A stretch of 64,000 nucleotides of DNA from Branchipolynoe longqiensis (GCA_030323885.1 CM059187.1:83350027-83414026); one strand, 5' to 3'. Numbered from the stretch's first letter, positions 10,206 through 21,799 are shown. Numbers and translations: made by a program. Notes: generated from the letters alone by a model not told the origin.

Positions 10206-12328
10206 ATTAGGGGAATGTTAAGGGAATGTGAATGCAGTGTGAATGGAATGTGAATGCAGTGTGAATGGAATGGTAATGGAATGTGAAATCAGTGTGAATG
10301 GAATGTGAATGGAATGTGAATGCAGTGTGAATTTAATGTGAATGGAATATGAATGCAGTGTTAATGGAATGTGAATGAAACTTGAATGCAGTGTGAATGC
10401 AGTGTGAATACAGTATGAATGCAGTGTGAATGCAGTGTGAATGCAGTATGAATGCAGTGTGAATGCAGTGTGAATGCAGTGTGAATGCAGTGTGAATGCA
10501 GTGTGAATGCAGTGTGATTGCATTGTGAATACAGTGTGAATGCAGTGTGAATGCAGTGTGAATTCAGTGTGAATGCAGTGTGTATGTAATCTGAATGCAA
10601 TGTGAATGCAATGTGAATGCAGTGTGAAAGCAACGTGAACACAGTGTGAATACAAAGTGAATGTAGTGTGGATACAATCGGAAGGCAGTATGAATGCAGT
10701 GTGAATGCAGTGTGAATGCAGTGTGGATGTAATGTGAATGCAATGTGAATGCAATGTGAATGTAGTGTGAATGTAATGCAAATGCGAAGTTAATGCAATG
10801 TGAATCCAATGTGAATGTGAAGTGAACACATTGTGAAAGCAATGTGAATGGTGTGTGAATGCGAAGTGAATGCGAAGTGAATGCGAAGTGAATGCGAAGT
10901 GAATGCGAATTGAATGTGAAGTGAATGCACTGTGAATACAATGTGATTGCAATGTGAATGCGAAGTGAATGCAACGTGAATGCGAAGAGAAAGCAGTGTG
11001 AATGCAATGTGAATTCAATATGCATGCAAACTTAATGCAGTGTGAATGCAATGTGAATACAGTGTGAATGCAGTGTGAATTCAATGTGAATGCGATGTGA
11101 ATGTGAACCGAATGCAGTGTGAATGCATTGTGAATGTGACGTGAATGCAGTTTCAATGCAATGCAAATGTGAATGTGATGTAAATGCCAAGTGAATGCCG
11201 TGTCAATGCAATGTGAATGCGAAGTGAATGCAGTGTCAATGCAATGTGAATGCGAGGTGAATGCAGTGTCAATGCAATGTGAATGCAATGTGAATGCGAA
11301 GTGAATGCAGTGTCAATGCATTGTCAATGCAATGTGAATGCGAAGTGAATGCAGTGTCAATGCAATGTGAATGCAATGTGAATGCGAAGTGAATGCAGTG
11401 TCAATGCAATGTGAATGCGATGTGAATGCGAAGTGAATGCAGTGTCAATGCAATGTGAATGCGAAGTGAATGCAGTGTCAATGCAAGGTGAATGCGATGT
11501 GAATGTGAAGTGAATGCAGTGTCAATGCAATGTGAATGTGATGTGAATGCGAAGTGAATGCGAAGTGAATGCAGTGTCAATGCAATGTGAATGCGAAGTG
11601 AATGCAGTGTCAATGCAATGTGAATGTGATGTGAATGCGAAGTGAATGCGAAGTGAATGCAGTGTCAATGCAATGTGAATGTGATGTGAATGCGAAGTGA
11701 ATGCGAAGTGAATGCAGTGTCAATGCAATGTGAATGTGATGTGAATGCGAAGTGAATGCGAAGTGAATGCAGTGTCAATGCAATGTGAATGCGAAGTGAA
11801 TGCAGTGTCAATGCAAGGTGAATGCGATGTGAATGTGAAGTGAATGCAGTGTCAATGCAATGTGAATGTGATGTGAATGCGATGTGAATGCGAAGTGAAT
11901 GCAGTGTCAATGCAATCTGAATGCGAACTGAATGCAGTGTCAATGCAAGGTGAATGCGATGTGAATGTGAAGTGAATGCAGTGTCAATGCAATGTGAATG
12001 TGATGTGAATGCGAAGTGAATGCGAAGTTAATGCAGTGTCAATGCAATGTGAATGCGATGTGAATGCGAAGTGAATGCAGTGTCAATGCAATCTGAATGC
12101 GAACTGAATGCAGTGTCAATGCAAGGTGAATGCGATGTGAATGTGAAGTGAATGCAGTGTCAATGCAATGTGAATGTGATGTGAATGCGAAGTGAATGCG
12201 AAGTTAATGCAGTGTCAATGCAATGTCAATGCGATGTGAATGCGAAGTGAATGCAGTGTCAATGCAATGTGAATGCGAAATGAATGCAGTGTCAATGCAA
12301 TGTGAATGCGAAGTGAATGCAGTGTGCA
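10206..12328. repeat. 2.1-kb decamer satellite (GTGAATGCAR)
   Basis: Over 200 units of a 10-bp motif. The left part is mainly GTGAATGCAGT. The right part (from about 11180) shows a higher-order order of GAAGTGAATGC, AGTGTCAATGC and AATGTGAATGC blocks. The minus strand reads as repeated HSHCIHTAFTL, giving frames of up to 356 codons. A period of 10 bp makes a 10-residue repeat, so openness reflects the unit lacking stops and is not evidence of a gene. Confidence 0.95.
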
Positions 12329-13348
12329 AATTAAATTACAGAGAACTCAACCTCTAGATAGTCAATCGTTCGCAGTTCTCTAACATCCTGTGACAAAATA
12401 AAGTCCCAACCATTTGCACAGCTCTCTAGATATTCTAAGATGTTGTGGTTATATGTAGATCATAAGAAACTTCTTTTTGTACGGAGCCGCAAAGTGGAAA
12501 AGAAGGAGTGGCGTCGACCTTAGGTTTTTACTGATTTTATTTATGATATACCACTTGTGATCTGTCCACAGTTGTATGCTCTTTTGGGACACATTTCTGT
12601 GCTCTATTTTACCTGTTTCAAATGTAAAATGTTAGTCAATTATATTTAACTACTGTTTAACGCCTGCCCCCATAGCCAATGTTTACTGCTTGTGCTGGGG
12701 GGGGGGGGGGTGGTCGCTAAACAAACAAACAAAACAAAACAAAATTAAAAACGACAACAACAATTATCTTTCAAATCAAGGAAACTCCTCCTGTGCAACC
12801 GGCGATCAACAGATACCAATACACGCGACACATATCTCAGTAAACCAGTACCATATCAGCAGAAAAGATTGTTCATAATAAATAATGAGTTGCTGTCGTC
12901 GTTGCCACCGATGGACAACCAAGAGAAGATACCATATTGGGGCTTTGGGTAACTAACTGCGCAGTTAAACCTTTTTGGTAAAGCTGGCCTGATATGTTTT
13001 GTGAGATAAGATCAGAACATAATTGCATTGCGACATACCCTCTCTGCAAAATTATCCTGCTGTTTTCCACGACTATCTAAATCTTCCTCTATCTAACAGG
13101 CACGATTTCTACAAAGGGGAAGAAGGTGCTACTCCTGGCAATTATCGGCCATAATGTTTTATGCCAGGCAAAATGTCACCCTGACATTTCAATCTTCAAT
13201 TAAGCGCTTCCGAGCCGTGGCCCAGCACTAAGTGGCCGTGTACTGTTGAAGTGAACTGGCATACTGGAGGTTCTCTGCCGGCCCAGCCATTCCAGTGCAG
13301 CTTTTGTCAATTATAAAACCTCACATATGTGATTAGAATACTGCAGTG
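12329..13348. other. No gene seen
   Basis: Mixed-composition DNA with a G12 run at about 12700-12711 and an AAACAAACAAAACAAAAC stretch, probably a retroposon tail. No coding region or recognised repeat. Confidence 0.55.
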
Positions 13349-13696
13349 GTTGTTTGGTTGTTGGAGTTTTACGTCATGGCAACATATATGGTCATATCAG
13401 GACGGGTCATGACTTGTGACAGTGCACACTCATGGTGATTGTATTGTGATGCCTGATTGGGAGACCTGGCCGCTAGCAGCACAACCTGATATCATACTCA
13501 GTCACATTATCCTGACACGGAGCCAACCAGCCCTTGCCCTATCCCAATAATGCCAAGTGCCTTGGCAGGAAGCGACAAGTATCAATTTTTAAGTCATCGG
13601 TTTGACTCGACTAGGGTTCGAACCCATAGGTTCGAATCCCACGATTTACTAAAACGGCCGACGGGCGCTCGACTCATTCGACCATCTCTTCTGGTC
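13349..13696 (-). repeat. SINE-A copy, near full length
   Basis: Plus strand starts TTGGTTGTTGGAGTTTTACG (3' end of the SINE) and ends with the tRNA-like head (ACTCATTCGACCATCTCTTC). Intermediate motifs TCACATTATCCTGACACGG and AAGCGACAAGTATCAATTTT are family-typical. The ATT^ATCC site used by the Ngaro elements is empty here. Confidence 0.9.
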
Positions 13697-14090
13697 GAAT
13701 ACTGTAGCGAGGTACATTAACCGTTTAGGTGAAATGTCACAACTAATGTTCACTAGATGTCACCGGTGAAGCACTAGTGACTCAGGACCACCTCCGTCAT
13801 AACCCGCGCCGTGTAACTACACAAAAAAGGTCTCCTAATTGTGTGCTGATACCTCTCTCTTGTTACAAGGCCGGAAGCATTTTGGTAGCGGAACCAGTCT
13901 GCATTCTGGATAATGGAACTCGGAGAGGCTTTCTCATTGGGTGTTATCTAACCCACTCCCTTTACTACCCACGTGATGCGTCTCTGTAATCAGGTGAGGG
14001 ATGAAATATCGCGGCACAACCAGCACCACCTGCCGCATGTGTGATACACTCACAGCGTCCCGGAGTCACGTACCTCACAATTCTTCTCAT
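13697..14090. other. No gene seen
   Basis: Unique-looking sequence. No convincing frame or repeat. Confidence 0.5.
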
Positions 14091-14576
14091 TTAAAGCTGC
14101 ATAATCCGATGAACACATCAATTTTTGAGGCAATTTAATAAAACCTGTTTCTGCAGAATCCTATAGTGTCAGAGTTTTGGCGTGCTTCCCAAAATTAATT
14201 GTCCGTGTTTTTTGTTGTTGGTACATTAGTTGATTAAGCAGGGAAAATTTCAGTCGCAGACGACTGGTCTTCCTCATTCCACTGCTCCTTGCCCTATCCT
14301 AATAATGCCGAGCATCTGGCTAGGAAGCGACAAATATCAATTTTTAAGTCATTGGTTTGACTTGACCAGGATTCGAACCCACGATCTACCAGCACAGGAG
14401 ACGGACACTCTAACTCATTCGGCCATCCCGTCTGGTTTGCACTTCAAATATCTCAAAAGTTAGCCATTTGAAATAAAAGTTACTTCAAACTAAAGTTAAG
14501 TTGATTACAACGACCAATCTGAATTTTTTTTTTTTTAATGACAGAATCTCCAAATCAGCGGACTATGCAACTTTAA
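14091..14576. mobile_element. TTAA-flanked MITE, copy 2, with nested SINE
   Basis: TTAA at 14091-14094, then AGCTGCATAATCCGATG. The right end is GGACTATGCAACT followed by TTAA at 14573-14576. The family interior (AGAGTTTTGGC, ACTTCAAATATCTCA) is interrupted by a SINE-A variant at about 14212-14436, so the MITE is older than the SINE insertion. Confidence 0.82.
14212..14436 (-). repeat. SINE-A head with alternative tail (SINE-A')
   Basis: The head and first body half match SINE-A (GGCCATCCCGTCTGG, TAGGAAGCGACAAATATC). At the point where SINE-A would continue with AGTGTCAGGATAATG, this copy has an unrelated tail containing TTAGTTGATTAAGCAGGG and GGTCTTCCTCATTCCACTGC (plus strand). The same tail is found at 26150-26310 and 52538-52762, so it is a real subfamily. 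Confidence 0.85.
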
Positions 14577-15549
14577 AGAAAATAAATAAATATATATATA
14601 CATGAACCGAACACTTCGTGCATGGGTTCTAGATTATTTCCTTCTCTTTTAAAAAAACCTGAAAAGACTGGCCATGAATATGGCTCCTGGATGGTGTGAG
14701 TGCTTCAGATATTTCCTAGGTGGTACTGGTGGTGGTGCCAACCATTTCCTCCCTCATCGTAGTACAGAGACACATCATGAATAAATATATTATTTATATT
14801 CTTCTGCTTCAACAAGTAGCTACACAAGGTAGTATACGATAGAACTACGGCTGGTACCTCCTAGAACTTAGAAGGCCCCTCCGTTGATTAAAGTAACGAT
14901 TTTGAGCGAGTGGAGGTAGATATCCACACAGGGAAACACAGGCCATGTTTGCCATGTTGAGTGGAGGTGAGCTGGTACCCAGGCTGCTCCAGCAACAACA
15001 ACAATTTAGACATGAGATACAATACAAGTTCCAGTACCCAGGCTTCCTGAAGGTAAACCCCATTCCGCCATTCATGACATTTGTTGGCCGCCATAATTGC
15101 AGATAATATCCATAGCATCTGTAGTTCTTCAGCCAAAAGAGAAGGTGTTTCTATCCATTTGCGGGGCGTGCGGAAGGCGGGAGTGGGGGGAGGCCACTAC
15201 TCGATGGTTCTGAAATATTCACTTTTCAACATTTGAGAGAACTATTGATTTCCAGTCATGGACATTCTCTGTTATTAATACAACATTTCCACAATAGATA
15301 TTACATATTTTGCCACCATTGCAGGTAAATAATTGTTCGTTGATCACATGCACACATATGTACGGTACAGTGAATGAGGTTATATACATATATAAAACTT
15401 CCGAGCGAGCGGCGTATCAAGCCCCGCACAGGGGGTGGAGCGGTGCATGCTGCCCCCCCCCCCTACCCCCACCCCAGGGGGGGAGGAGGAGCACTACAGA
15501 GCTTATTACAGGCGATAAGGGGATTATCACTATCCATATATATATATAT
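14577..15549. other. No gene seen; left flank of PatB
   Basis: Mixed DNA with ATAAATATATATATA near 14585, C-runs and G-runs near 15450-15485 and TATATATATATAT directly before PatB. No recognisable coding sequence on either strand. Confidence 0.55.
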
Positions 15550-15714
15550 GTGATGTATAAAACTTATGCGAGTATAAAGGCGCGTAGGGGAATATCCCCT
15601 ACTGGCCACCCTGATTATGTGTACTACTTTATGGGTGGCCCCTCCCCTGGGTGGGACAGCCGGCGCCCCCCCCCCTCCAATGCCGCGAATATTGTCACTC
15701 GCGCACTGGAATTT
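15550..15714 (+). repeat. PatB split repeat A1
   Basis: Starts GTGATGTATAAAACTTATGC and ends GCGCACTGGAATTT. It resembles A2 (19109-19256) but has a short insertion in the TACTACTTTATGGGTGG region. TATAAAA near its start may be a TATA box. Similar sequence starts the small element at 54607. Confidence 0.88.
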
Positions 15715-15768
15715 GAACTGCACGGACCTACTCCACTCCTGCTACCGCTCCACTGATCTCCGCTTCAG

Positions 15769-16809
15769 ATGTCGGCTGTTTACTGTTCACTATGCGGGGC
15801 CTCCCACAAAGAGGGAGACCTGGAGGCATGCTCCCGCCATCAGATAGAGGGGGAGGCGAACGGACAGCCTGCACGACTGTCGCGTAGGGCCTCGGCGGAA
15901 CGGAAATCCAAGCAGGAGTTGGAGGTGTCGGCAGCCATGGGAGCCATGTCGATGGAGGACCGAGTGCGGGACACGCAGGAGGAGGTGAACGAGCTGGAAC
16001 TGGAGGAGGAGCTGGCGGATCTGGAGGACCAGAGAGATCGCCTGAGGCGCCGCCGATCAGACAGGCAGAAGAGGCGGAGCCCGCGGAAGGAGACCCGGCC
16101 AAGCATGGCCGAGGCGGCCGGGAGCCACCGGTCGGATGCTCCCGGGCAGGACGAATCCCCCAAGGCCACGCACCAACCGGAGGAGAAGCCGGCGCCGGGC
16201 GAACACTCAGCCTACGGCATGAGGTCACGACGACGCTCAAAGGGGAGGAGATGCAGGCGCCACAGCGACTCATGATCGGGAAGCAGATCCAGCTCAAGCA
16301 CGAGGAGGCAGCGAGGTAAGTGGTCCCTTCGTAAATTCACTGTTGCGGGCAAGGACGTAAAGAAGCTTAACCCCCATGAATTGCTTGCTGCTGCCACCCT
16401 CTGGTGCCTAGATATAGACACCCTGTCCAAAAAGGACTATAAGGCATTCCTGGAACATCTCCATTTTCTGTCCGTGAGAGCCATGACAGATGATTTTAAA
16501 GATGCGGCGCACGTGGCCTATGACACGGCTATAAGGAAGAAGGCGGAGGAGCATGGCTTTGCCGCCTTCGCGGAAGCTTTTCAGGGGGCAAGCATAATTC
16601 ACTATGGCTCACAACAGATGAAGAGTAAGAAAGGGACCACTACTTCAAGTGCTAAAAGAGGGGGCAATTCGGGTGGAAGTAAGCGCTACTGCTTCCACTG
16701 GAATAAAGAGAGCGGGTGCTCACGTTCCGAGGAGAACTGTAACTATACTCACAGCTGCAGCAAGTGTGGGAGCCGCTCTCACAAACTTACTAAATGTAAC
16801 AAGGACTGA
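15769..16809 (+). pseudogene. gag: DIRS/PAT-like gag, one internal TGA
   Basis: The ATG is at 15769. The N-terminal third is rich in Glu, Arg and Lys and likely coiled coil (VNELELEEELADLEDQRDRL). The frame meets TGA at 16273-16275, then stays open with KFTVAGKDVKKLNPHELL, FLEHLHFLSVRAM and ends in a Cys/His-rich region (YCFHWNKESGC, CNYTHSC, CSKCGSRSHKLTKC). This is typical of DIRS-group Gag, where the cysteine array is thought to bind nucleic acid. It ends at TGA 16807-16809. Both TGA codons could come from CGA by CpG decay. GAGGTAAGT near 16315 resembles a 5' splice site, so an intron cannot be excluded. Just before the first stop another frame reads GEEMQAPQRLMIGKQIQLKH, so compensating frameshifts are an alternative. 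Confidence 0.78.
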
Positions 16810-18567
16810 TGGGCAGGCGCCCCACATCACACGATCACTAACGAGACAGTAGTTAAGGCACTGGGAGGTGTTGTTGGTAATAGGGACATTGACGGGAGAA
16901 GAAAAAGAAATGACCGGGTCAATTATATCAGTGTTAAACATGTATCTATTTCAGAGCCCACGCATGGCGTGGGTAATGGCGCAGATGATAACCATGTATT
17001 TATTACAGATGACGGGGCCGGAAAGAGCCTGGGTGGAAAATGCCTTAAACCAATAAAGAACACTCTCGATACCGAGAATATTTTGCTTGACATTACTGTA
17101 GGGAGTGATGCCGGCGATGGGGGGGAAGCCCGCCAGGCCGCTGTTGTGCATGAATGTTGTAACTATGGCGGTGACGAACAAAATTCAGTAGGTCATGCAG
17201 ACACCACGGTTTTGATCAGTGTCAACCAGCCTGATAATCGCCACGTCACGGATATGAACAGTGTCAGGTCTAGGAAGGTGATAGATGGTATGAATAATGT
17301 CGACTGCAGAACCACTACCGATATAAACTGCTTCAGGTCTGATGAAAGTGCGACTGGTAGGAATGATACCGATGGCATAATTAGCATTGATGCAAACTGT
17401 TTAGGCTCTGTCGGTGGTGTAGTGGTTACAGGGGCCGATTGCACGATCGGTGCCAATATTAACAGTGTCGGGTCGGATGAAGGTGTCGCTGATAGTACGA
17501 ATAGCCTCGGCAGGGGCGCGATAAATCTTAGCTACACAGACCCCCCAGTAAGGGGCGATTATGCCTCACTCATACAAAATGAGAATTATACATCACTTAC
17601 ACTAAATAAAAATACGGGCGGAGTTGGGTCGGAAGCTTTCACGGCTGCCGGCCATTTTGACTATCCTTTTTATCCCGATAGAAACCACGGGGAACGTCTA
17701 GGCCACCTCCATGTGGAAACCCCAGAAGGGGGGGGGGACGCTATCCCAATAAGAAAAGGCGGGAAAATAAATAGTGAGGCGGACCTCGGTGAGGGCGATA
17801 ACACCGGGGACGCGAGCAATCACGCCCGCCACTCCCATTACAATGGCTATGACGCCGATGCCTCAGATGTCAGAGGCGTGAGGGGAAGGGGGGCGACCAC
17901 AAATAACACATGTGGTGCTGGCACCCCTGCGGATGGGGGGATTAAGGGGGATGGCAGTAACCACATCCAGGCCGAAGCCAGATACAGCGCCCCTGGTAGC
18001 GGCACCGACCCCAACAGGATAAGCCCACATGGGGGGGATTACATCACCGGTTGGGCGAGCCGCCCCGAAGATGAAGGGGGGGGGTGGCTGTCGGTGGTTT
18101 ACAAGGACCACGCCCTCCTGGTGACAGTAAAAGAAGATGACTCCCAATGTACTTTTCGGGTATACAATGAATGCACACACGGCACATGCGCTTGCACCCA
18201 TTATGTGGTGGGCTGCTTGGCACAACTCCGCCCCTGCCGCGTATTCACTGAACTGTTCCTCAGGGGCGACACAGACCCAGACGGCCAATACCTATTAATG
18301 GGGACTGTTTTTGGTTTTAATGTAATCAATCCCGACTGCACGCTAGAATATAACCCGGTTTGTAAACTCCCACGTGACTCTGCAGATATTAACGCCATCA
18401 CTAAGAAATTAAAGAGTGAGATAGATGGGGGTTGCATAACAGTAGTAGATGCCCCTCCAACTTGTATACATAATATTTTCTGTGTCCCAAAAGATGATGG
18501 TGGTAGTAGGACGATTGTGGACTGTAGTCGCCCCGCAGGCGGCTCTGTCAATACTTGCACCATTTAA
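16810..18567 (+). pseudogene. pol: PatB pol, N-terminal part (RT truncated)
   Basis: Same frame as gag with no stop for 585 codons after the TGA at 16807-16809, so gag and pol are separated by one codon. The first 380 or so residues are Gly/Asp/Asn-rich without a known domain. The last 190 contain a Cys/His patch (ECTHGTCACTHYVVGC) and the start of a DIRS-type reverse transcriptase: FGFNVINPDC, IHNIFCVPKDDGG and TIVDCSRPAGGSVN. The protein stops right after this, before the first catalytic Asp, at the point where the internal deletion joins recombinase sequence. It cannot polymerise. Confidence 0.8.
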
Positions 18568-19096
18568 GGAAAGGGTGCTGGAGATCCCGGTCGCGCGCTG
18601 CCAGAACCTCAAAATATGCGCGGTCCATTGGACCAAGCACCATTTTGAGCAGTTGCCGGCCTCCCCTGGAGACATGGCGTTCAGGATGCCGTCTGTGGCC
18701 GGAGGCTCCTCCCCTCTTCCTTATAAGGTCTACCAGTCGACCCTACGCTTCTTCGCAGGAAGAGCAGGCCTCCATCCGACCACGGTCTCCTCCCACTCAC
18801 TGAGGAGAGGAGGATGCACCTTCCTCTCCCTGTGCGGGGCCTCCATAGAGGAGCTCCGCACAAGGGGGGACTGGCGGACAGACACAGTATTTACCTTCCT
18901 CAAGACCCCCCTCTCCGTTCGCATCATGAACGACATGAGAGTAGCAATGTCGCTCGCAGCGACACCGGTAGATGAAACAGGTGGGGTTGGGGTATCTCAG
19001 ATATTGCTCACCTTCGATATTGGCATCATATCCCCTAAGCCAGAGAATATATCATCTCAACCCACTTCCTTGTCTTGTCTTATCATTGTACTGTAG
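18545..19096 (+). pseudogene. Tyrosine recombinase C-terminal fragment, Tyr to Phe
   Basis: The frame begins at the deletion junction (APFKERVLEIPVA) and includes HSLRRGG (His at 18794, Arg at 18803) and GDW (Trp at 18872). The catalytic tyrosine should lie 8 residues after this Trp, as it does in the NgaroC recombinase of the same window. Here that codon is TTC (Phe, 18896-18898) in VFTFLKTPL. The N-terminal half with the first catalytic Arg is deleted. The fragment is therefore inactive on two counts. It reads on into repeat B1 and stops at 19094-19096. Confidence 0.85.
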
Positions 19097-19108
19097 CAAA
19101 GACTTTAT
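19022..19108 (+). repeat. PatB split repeat B1
   Basis: 87 bp from GGCATCATATCCCCTAAGCC to GACTTTAT, directly followed by A2. It differs from B2 by about one base (AGCAAAG against AGCCAAG). Confidence 0.92.
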
Positions 19109-19256
19109 GTGATGTATAAAACTTATGCGAGTATAAAGGCGCGTAAGGGAATATCCCTATCTGGCCACCCTGATTCTGGTGCACTACCTGGGTGGGACAG
19201 CTGGCCCCCCCCCCCCCCCCAGTGCCGCGAATATTGTCACTCGCGCACTGGAATTT
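19109..19256 (+). repeat. PatB split repeat A2
   Basis: 148 bp, sharing start and end with A1. Contains a C16-18 run where A1 has a shorter C-run. Confidence 0.9.
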
Positions 19257-19274
19257 TTTATTTTATTAGGCTAG

Positions 19275-19358
19275 GGCATCATATCCCCTAAGCCAGAGAA
19301 TATATCATCTCAACCCACTTCCTTGTCTTGTCTTATCATTGTACTGTAGCCAAGACTT

Positions 19359-19361
<3 letters not shown>
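19275..19361 (+). repeat. PatB split repeat B2 (right end)
   Basis: 87 bp copy of B1 ending GACTTTAT, after which the TA-rich target resumes. An 18-bp AT-rich spacer separates it from A2. Confidence 0.92.
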
Positions 19362-19390
<29 letters not shown>

Positions 19391-19996
19391 CAGATATAAC
19401 TGAAGATGGTACATATATAACTGAAGATGATAGTGTCCTTGTTTATATTCCCATAATAGATTATAGAGCACATATATATATATATATGAGTTTCATAAAT
19501 TGAAAGTTTGAAAATCCGTTAATAATTAAATACTCAGCCAAAACATGGTTTATTCCCATAGAGAACATTTCTCTCAGTGTGGTTGGAACACAACTATCCA
19601 TACGCTTCCAAACAGGCCGTGATGGATTTGGGAGAAGCTATGAATGGTTTGAAGCCTCTCAAAGCAACGGCACGATGGGAAGGCACTTTGGTGGTGGTAT
19701 GTTGGTGATGAATGTGGACAATTACTGTGAGTTCCAGACGGACACTGATCTCTGAGGCTGCCTTAGCGTTAGTCACACTTTCAGTCTCGCTCTGAATTAT
19801 TAAACAGGCTTTCTACTGAAGGTCCCAGAGTGCCTCTCAAATAGAGGCCAGAGTAATGTATACAGCCACCGGTAGGATGGGTGGTGTACCGTATTTCCAC
19901 GATAAGCGGCGTCCTTCGAATAAACTGGTCCAATGAATGGCGATGAAACTGGATTAACAAATACGTTACCGTCCTTCCTGTTTTAACATATCGTTG
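19362..19996. other. TA microsatellite, then no gene seen
   Basis: TA-rich microsatellite at 19362-19395 with another short TA run near 19470-19486, then unremarkable sequence. GTACCGTATTTCCACGATAAG near 19887 resembles the end of a TIR element, but no partner end was found. Confidence 0.55.
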
Positions 19997-20170
19997 CAGT
20001 CTGCACTGACCTCTAAGGCAAGCAGTCAGATATACACAAGTGGGCATCGATAGGGTGATGACATCACGGAGCCTAGGTGGCGAATGGTTAGCACACTAGC
20101 CTGGAATGCAAGAGGTGTGGGTTCGAATCCTGTGCTAGGCGCAATATTTCCCATTTTCTTTTAACGGCCA
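19997..20170 (+). repeat. SINE-B copy
   Basis: Leader GCAGTCTGCACTGACCTC, tRNA-like block GCCTAGGTGGCGAATGG with TTAGCACACTAG and B box GGGTTCGAATCC, then GCTAGGCGCAATATTTCCC. The acceptor-like arms GCCTAG and CTAGGC can pair, which supports derivation from a tRNA. Confidence 0.87.
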
Positions 20171-20551
20171 CGACAATATCAATGATTGACTTCGAGATTA
20201 CTACACGAAAATAATATCAGTATACTGGGACTGATCAGCTAGCTACCAGTGGTAGGCTACACTCGTGTGGATTGCCTACGTTGGCGATATACAGATAGGT
20301 TCTCTGGGTATCCTGCAGAGGAACCATCACGCCATCTCTGTGTTTGTAAACAAAACCCATCTGCTCATCCTGACCTCTGAGCTGGATGTGGATCAACGCC
20401 TATCAATGCCTATCAACGCCTATCAGTTTACTATCGAAATTGTCAATACCTCAGAATCACCCACATGCTAGCATCAGCTTAAGTATTGCCCTCTGGCTAT
20501 CTGCTCACAGAGCGCTGTCTGGTCATCAGTTTATGAAGAGCTGCCAGGGTA
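20171..20551. other. No gene seen
   Basis: Left flank of the 26-bp array. Three short CCTATCAA(C/T)GC repeats near 20399-20425. Confidence 0.5.
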
Positions 20552-21799
20552 GCAGCGCACTAAGAACCAGTCCCCAAAAGCGCACTAAGAAACAGTCGTT
20601 TACCAGTGCACTAAGAACTAGTCGCTTACTAGCACACTAAGAACTATTCGCTTACCAGTGCATTAAGAACCAGTCGCTTACCAGCACACCAAGAACTAGT
20701 CACTTACCAGTGCATTAAGAACCAGTCGCTTACCAGTGCACCAGGAACTAGTCGCTTACCAGTGCATTAAGAACCAGTCGCTTACCAGCACACTAAGAAC
20801 TAGTCGCTTACCAGTGCACTAAGAACCAGTCGCTTACCAGCACACCAAGAACTAGTCACTTACCAGTGCATTAAGAACCAGTCGCTTACCAGCATACTAA
20901 GAAGTAGTCGCTTACCAGTGCACCAAGAACTAGTCGCTTACCAGTGCACTAAGAACCAGTTGCTTACCAGTGCACCAAGAACTAGTCGCTTACCAGCACG
21001 CTAAGAACTAGTCGCTTACCAGTGCACTAAGAACCAGTCGCTTACCAGTGCACCAATAACTAGTCATTTACCAGCAAACTAAGAACCAGTCGTGTACCAG
21101 CACACTAAGAACCAGTCGTGTACCAGCACACTAAGAACCAGTCGCTTACCAGTGCACTAAGAACCAGTCGTTTACCTGCATGCTAAGAACCAGTTGCTTA
21201 CCAGCACACTAAGAACCAGTCACTTACCAGCACACTAAGAACTAGTCGCTTACCAGTGCACCAAGAACTAGTCGCTTACCAGTGCACTAAGAACCAGTCG
21301 CTTACCAGTGCACTAAGAACCAGTTGTTTACCAGCATGTTAAGAACCAGTCGCTTACCAGCACACTAAGAACTAGTCGCTTACCAGTGCACTAAGAACCA
21401 GTCGCTTACCAGTGCACCAAGAACTAGTCGCTTACCAGTGCACTAAGAACCAGTCGTTTACCAGCATACTAAGAACCAGTCACTTACCAGCACACTAAGA
21501 ACTAGTCACTTACCAGTGCACCAAGAACTAGTCGCTTACCAGTGCACTAAGAACCAGTCGCTTACCAGTGCACTAAGAACCAGTTGCTTACCAGTGCACT
21601 AAGAACCAGTCGCTTACCAGTGCACTAAGAACCAGTCACTTACCAGTGCACTACGAACCAGTCGGTTACCAGCACACTAAGAACCAGTCACTTACCAGCA
21701 CACTAAGAACTAGTCGCTTACCAGTGCACTAAGAACCAGTCACATACCAGGACAGCTATAACCAGTCTCCTACCAGCACATTAAGTACCAGTTGCTTGC
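20552..21799. repeat. 26-bp minisatellite, ~48 units
   Basis: Tandem units of the type CAGTCGCTTACCAGTGCACT plus AAGAAC. Two alternating points vary: ACTAGT or ACCAGT, and AGTGCACT or AGCACACT, giving an irregular two-letter pattern along the array. Units at the right edge are more diverged. Confidence 0.95.

Larger units (their letters stand above)
15550..19361 (+). mobile_element. PatB: deleted DIRS/PAT-like YR retrotransposon
   Basis: 3812-bp element with split direct repeats A1 15550-15714, B1 19022-19108, A2 19109-19256, B2 19275-19361. The body has a Gag frame with zinc-knuckle-like cysteines, the N-terminal part of a DIRS-type reverse transcriptase, and then the C-terminal part of a tyrosine recombinase. 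RT catalytic motifs, RNase H and the first half of the recombinase are deleted. Both sides are TA-rich microsatellite (left ATATATAT, right ATATATAAATATAT) and the B1/A2 junction reads ACTTTAT^GTGATG, so a shared TAT core fits recombinase-mediated insertion. Non-autonomous as it stands. Confidence 0.87.

Noticed and set aside
10218..11288. 356-codon minus-strand frame of repeated HSHCIHTAFTL
   Set aside because: A 10-bp repeat unit without stops yields it automatically. No start context, splice site or non-repeat sequence supports a gene.
14845..15136. Two overlapping minus-strand frames that looked exon-like
   Set aside because: No known motif in either translation and no consistent splice signals.
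20070..20150. Possible tRNA gene with A and B boxes
   Set aside because: The same block recurs in four other places with common flanks, so it is SINE-B.
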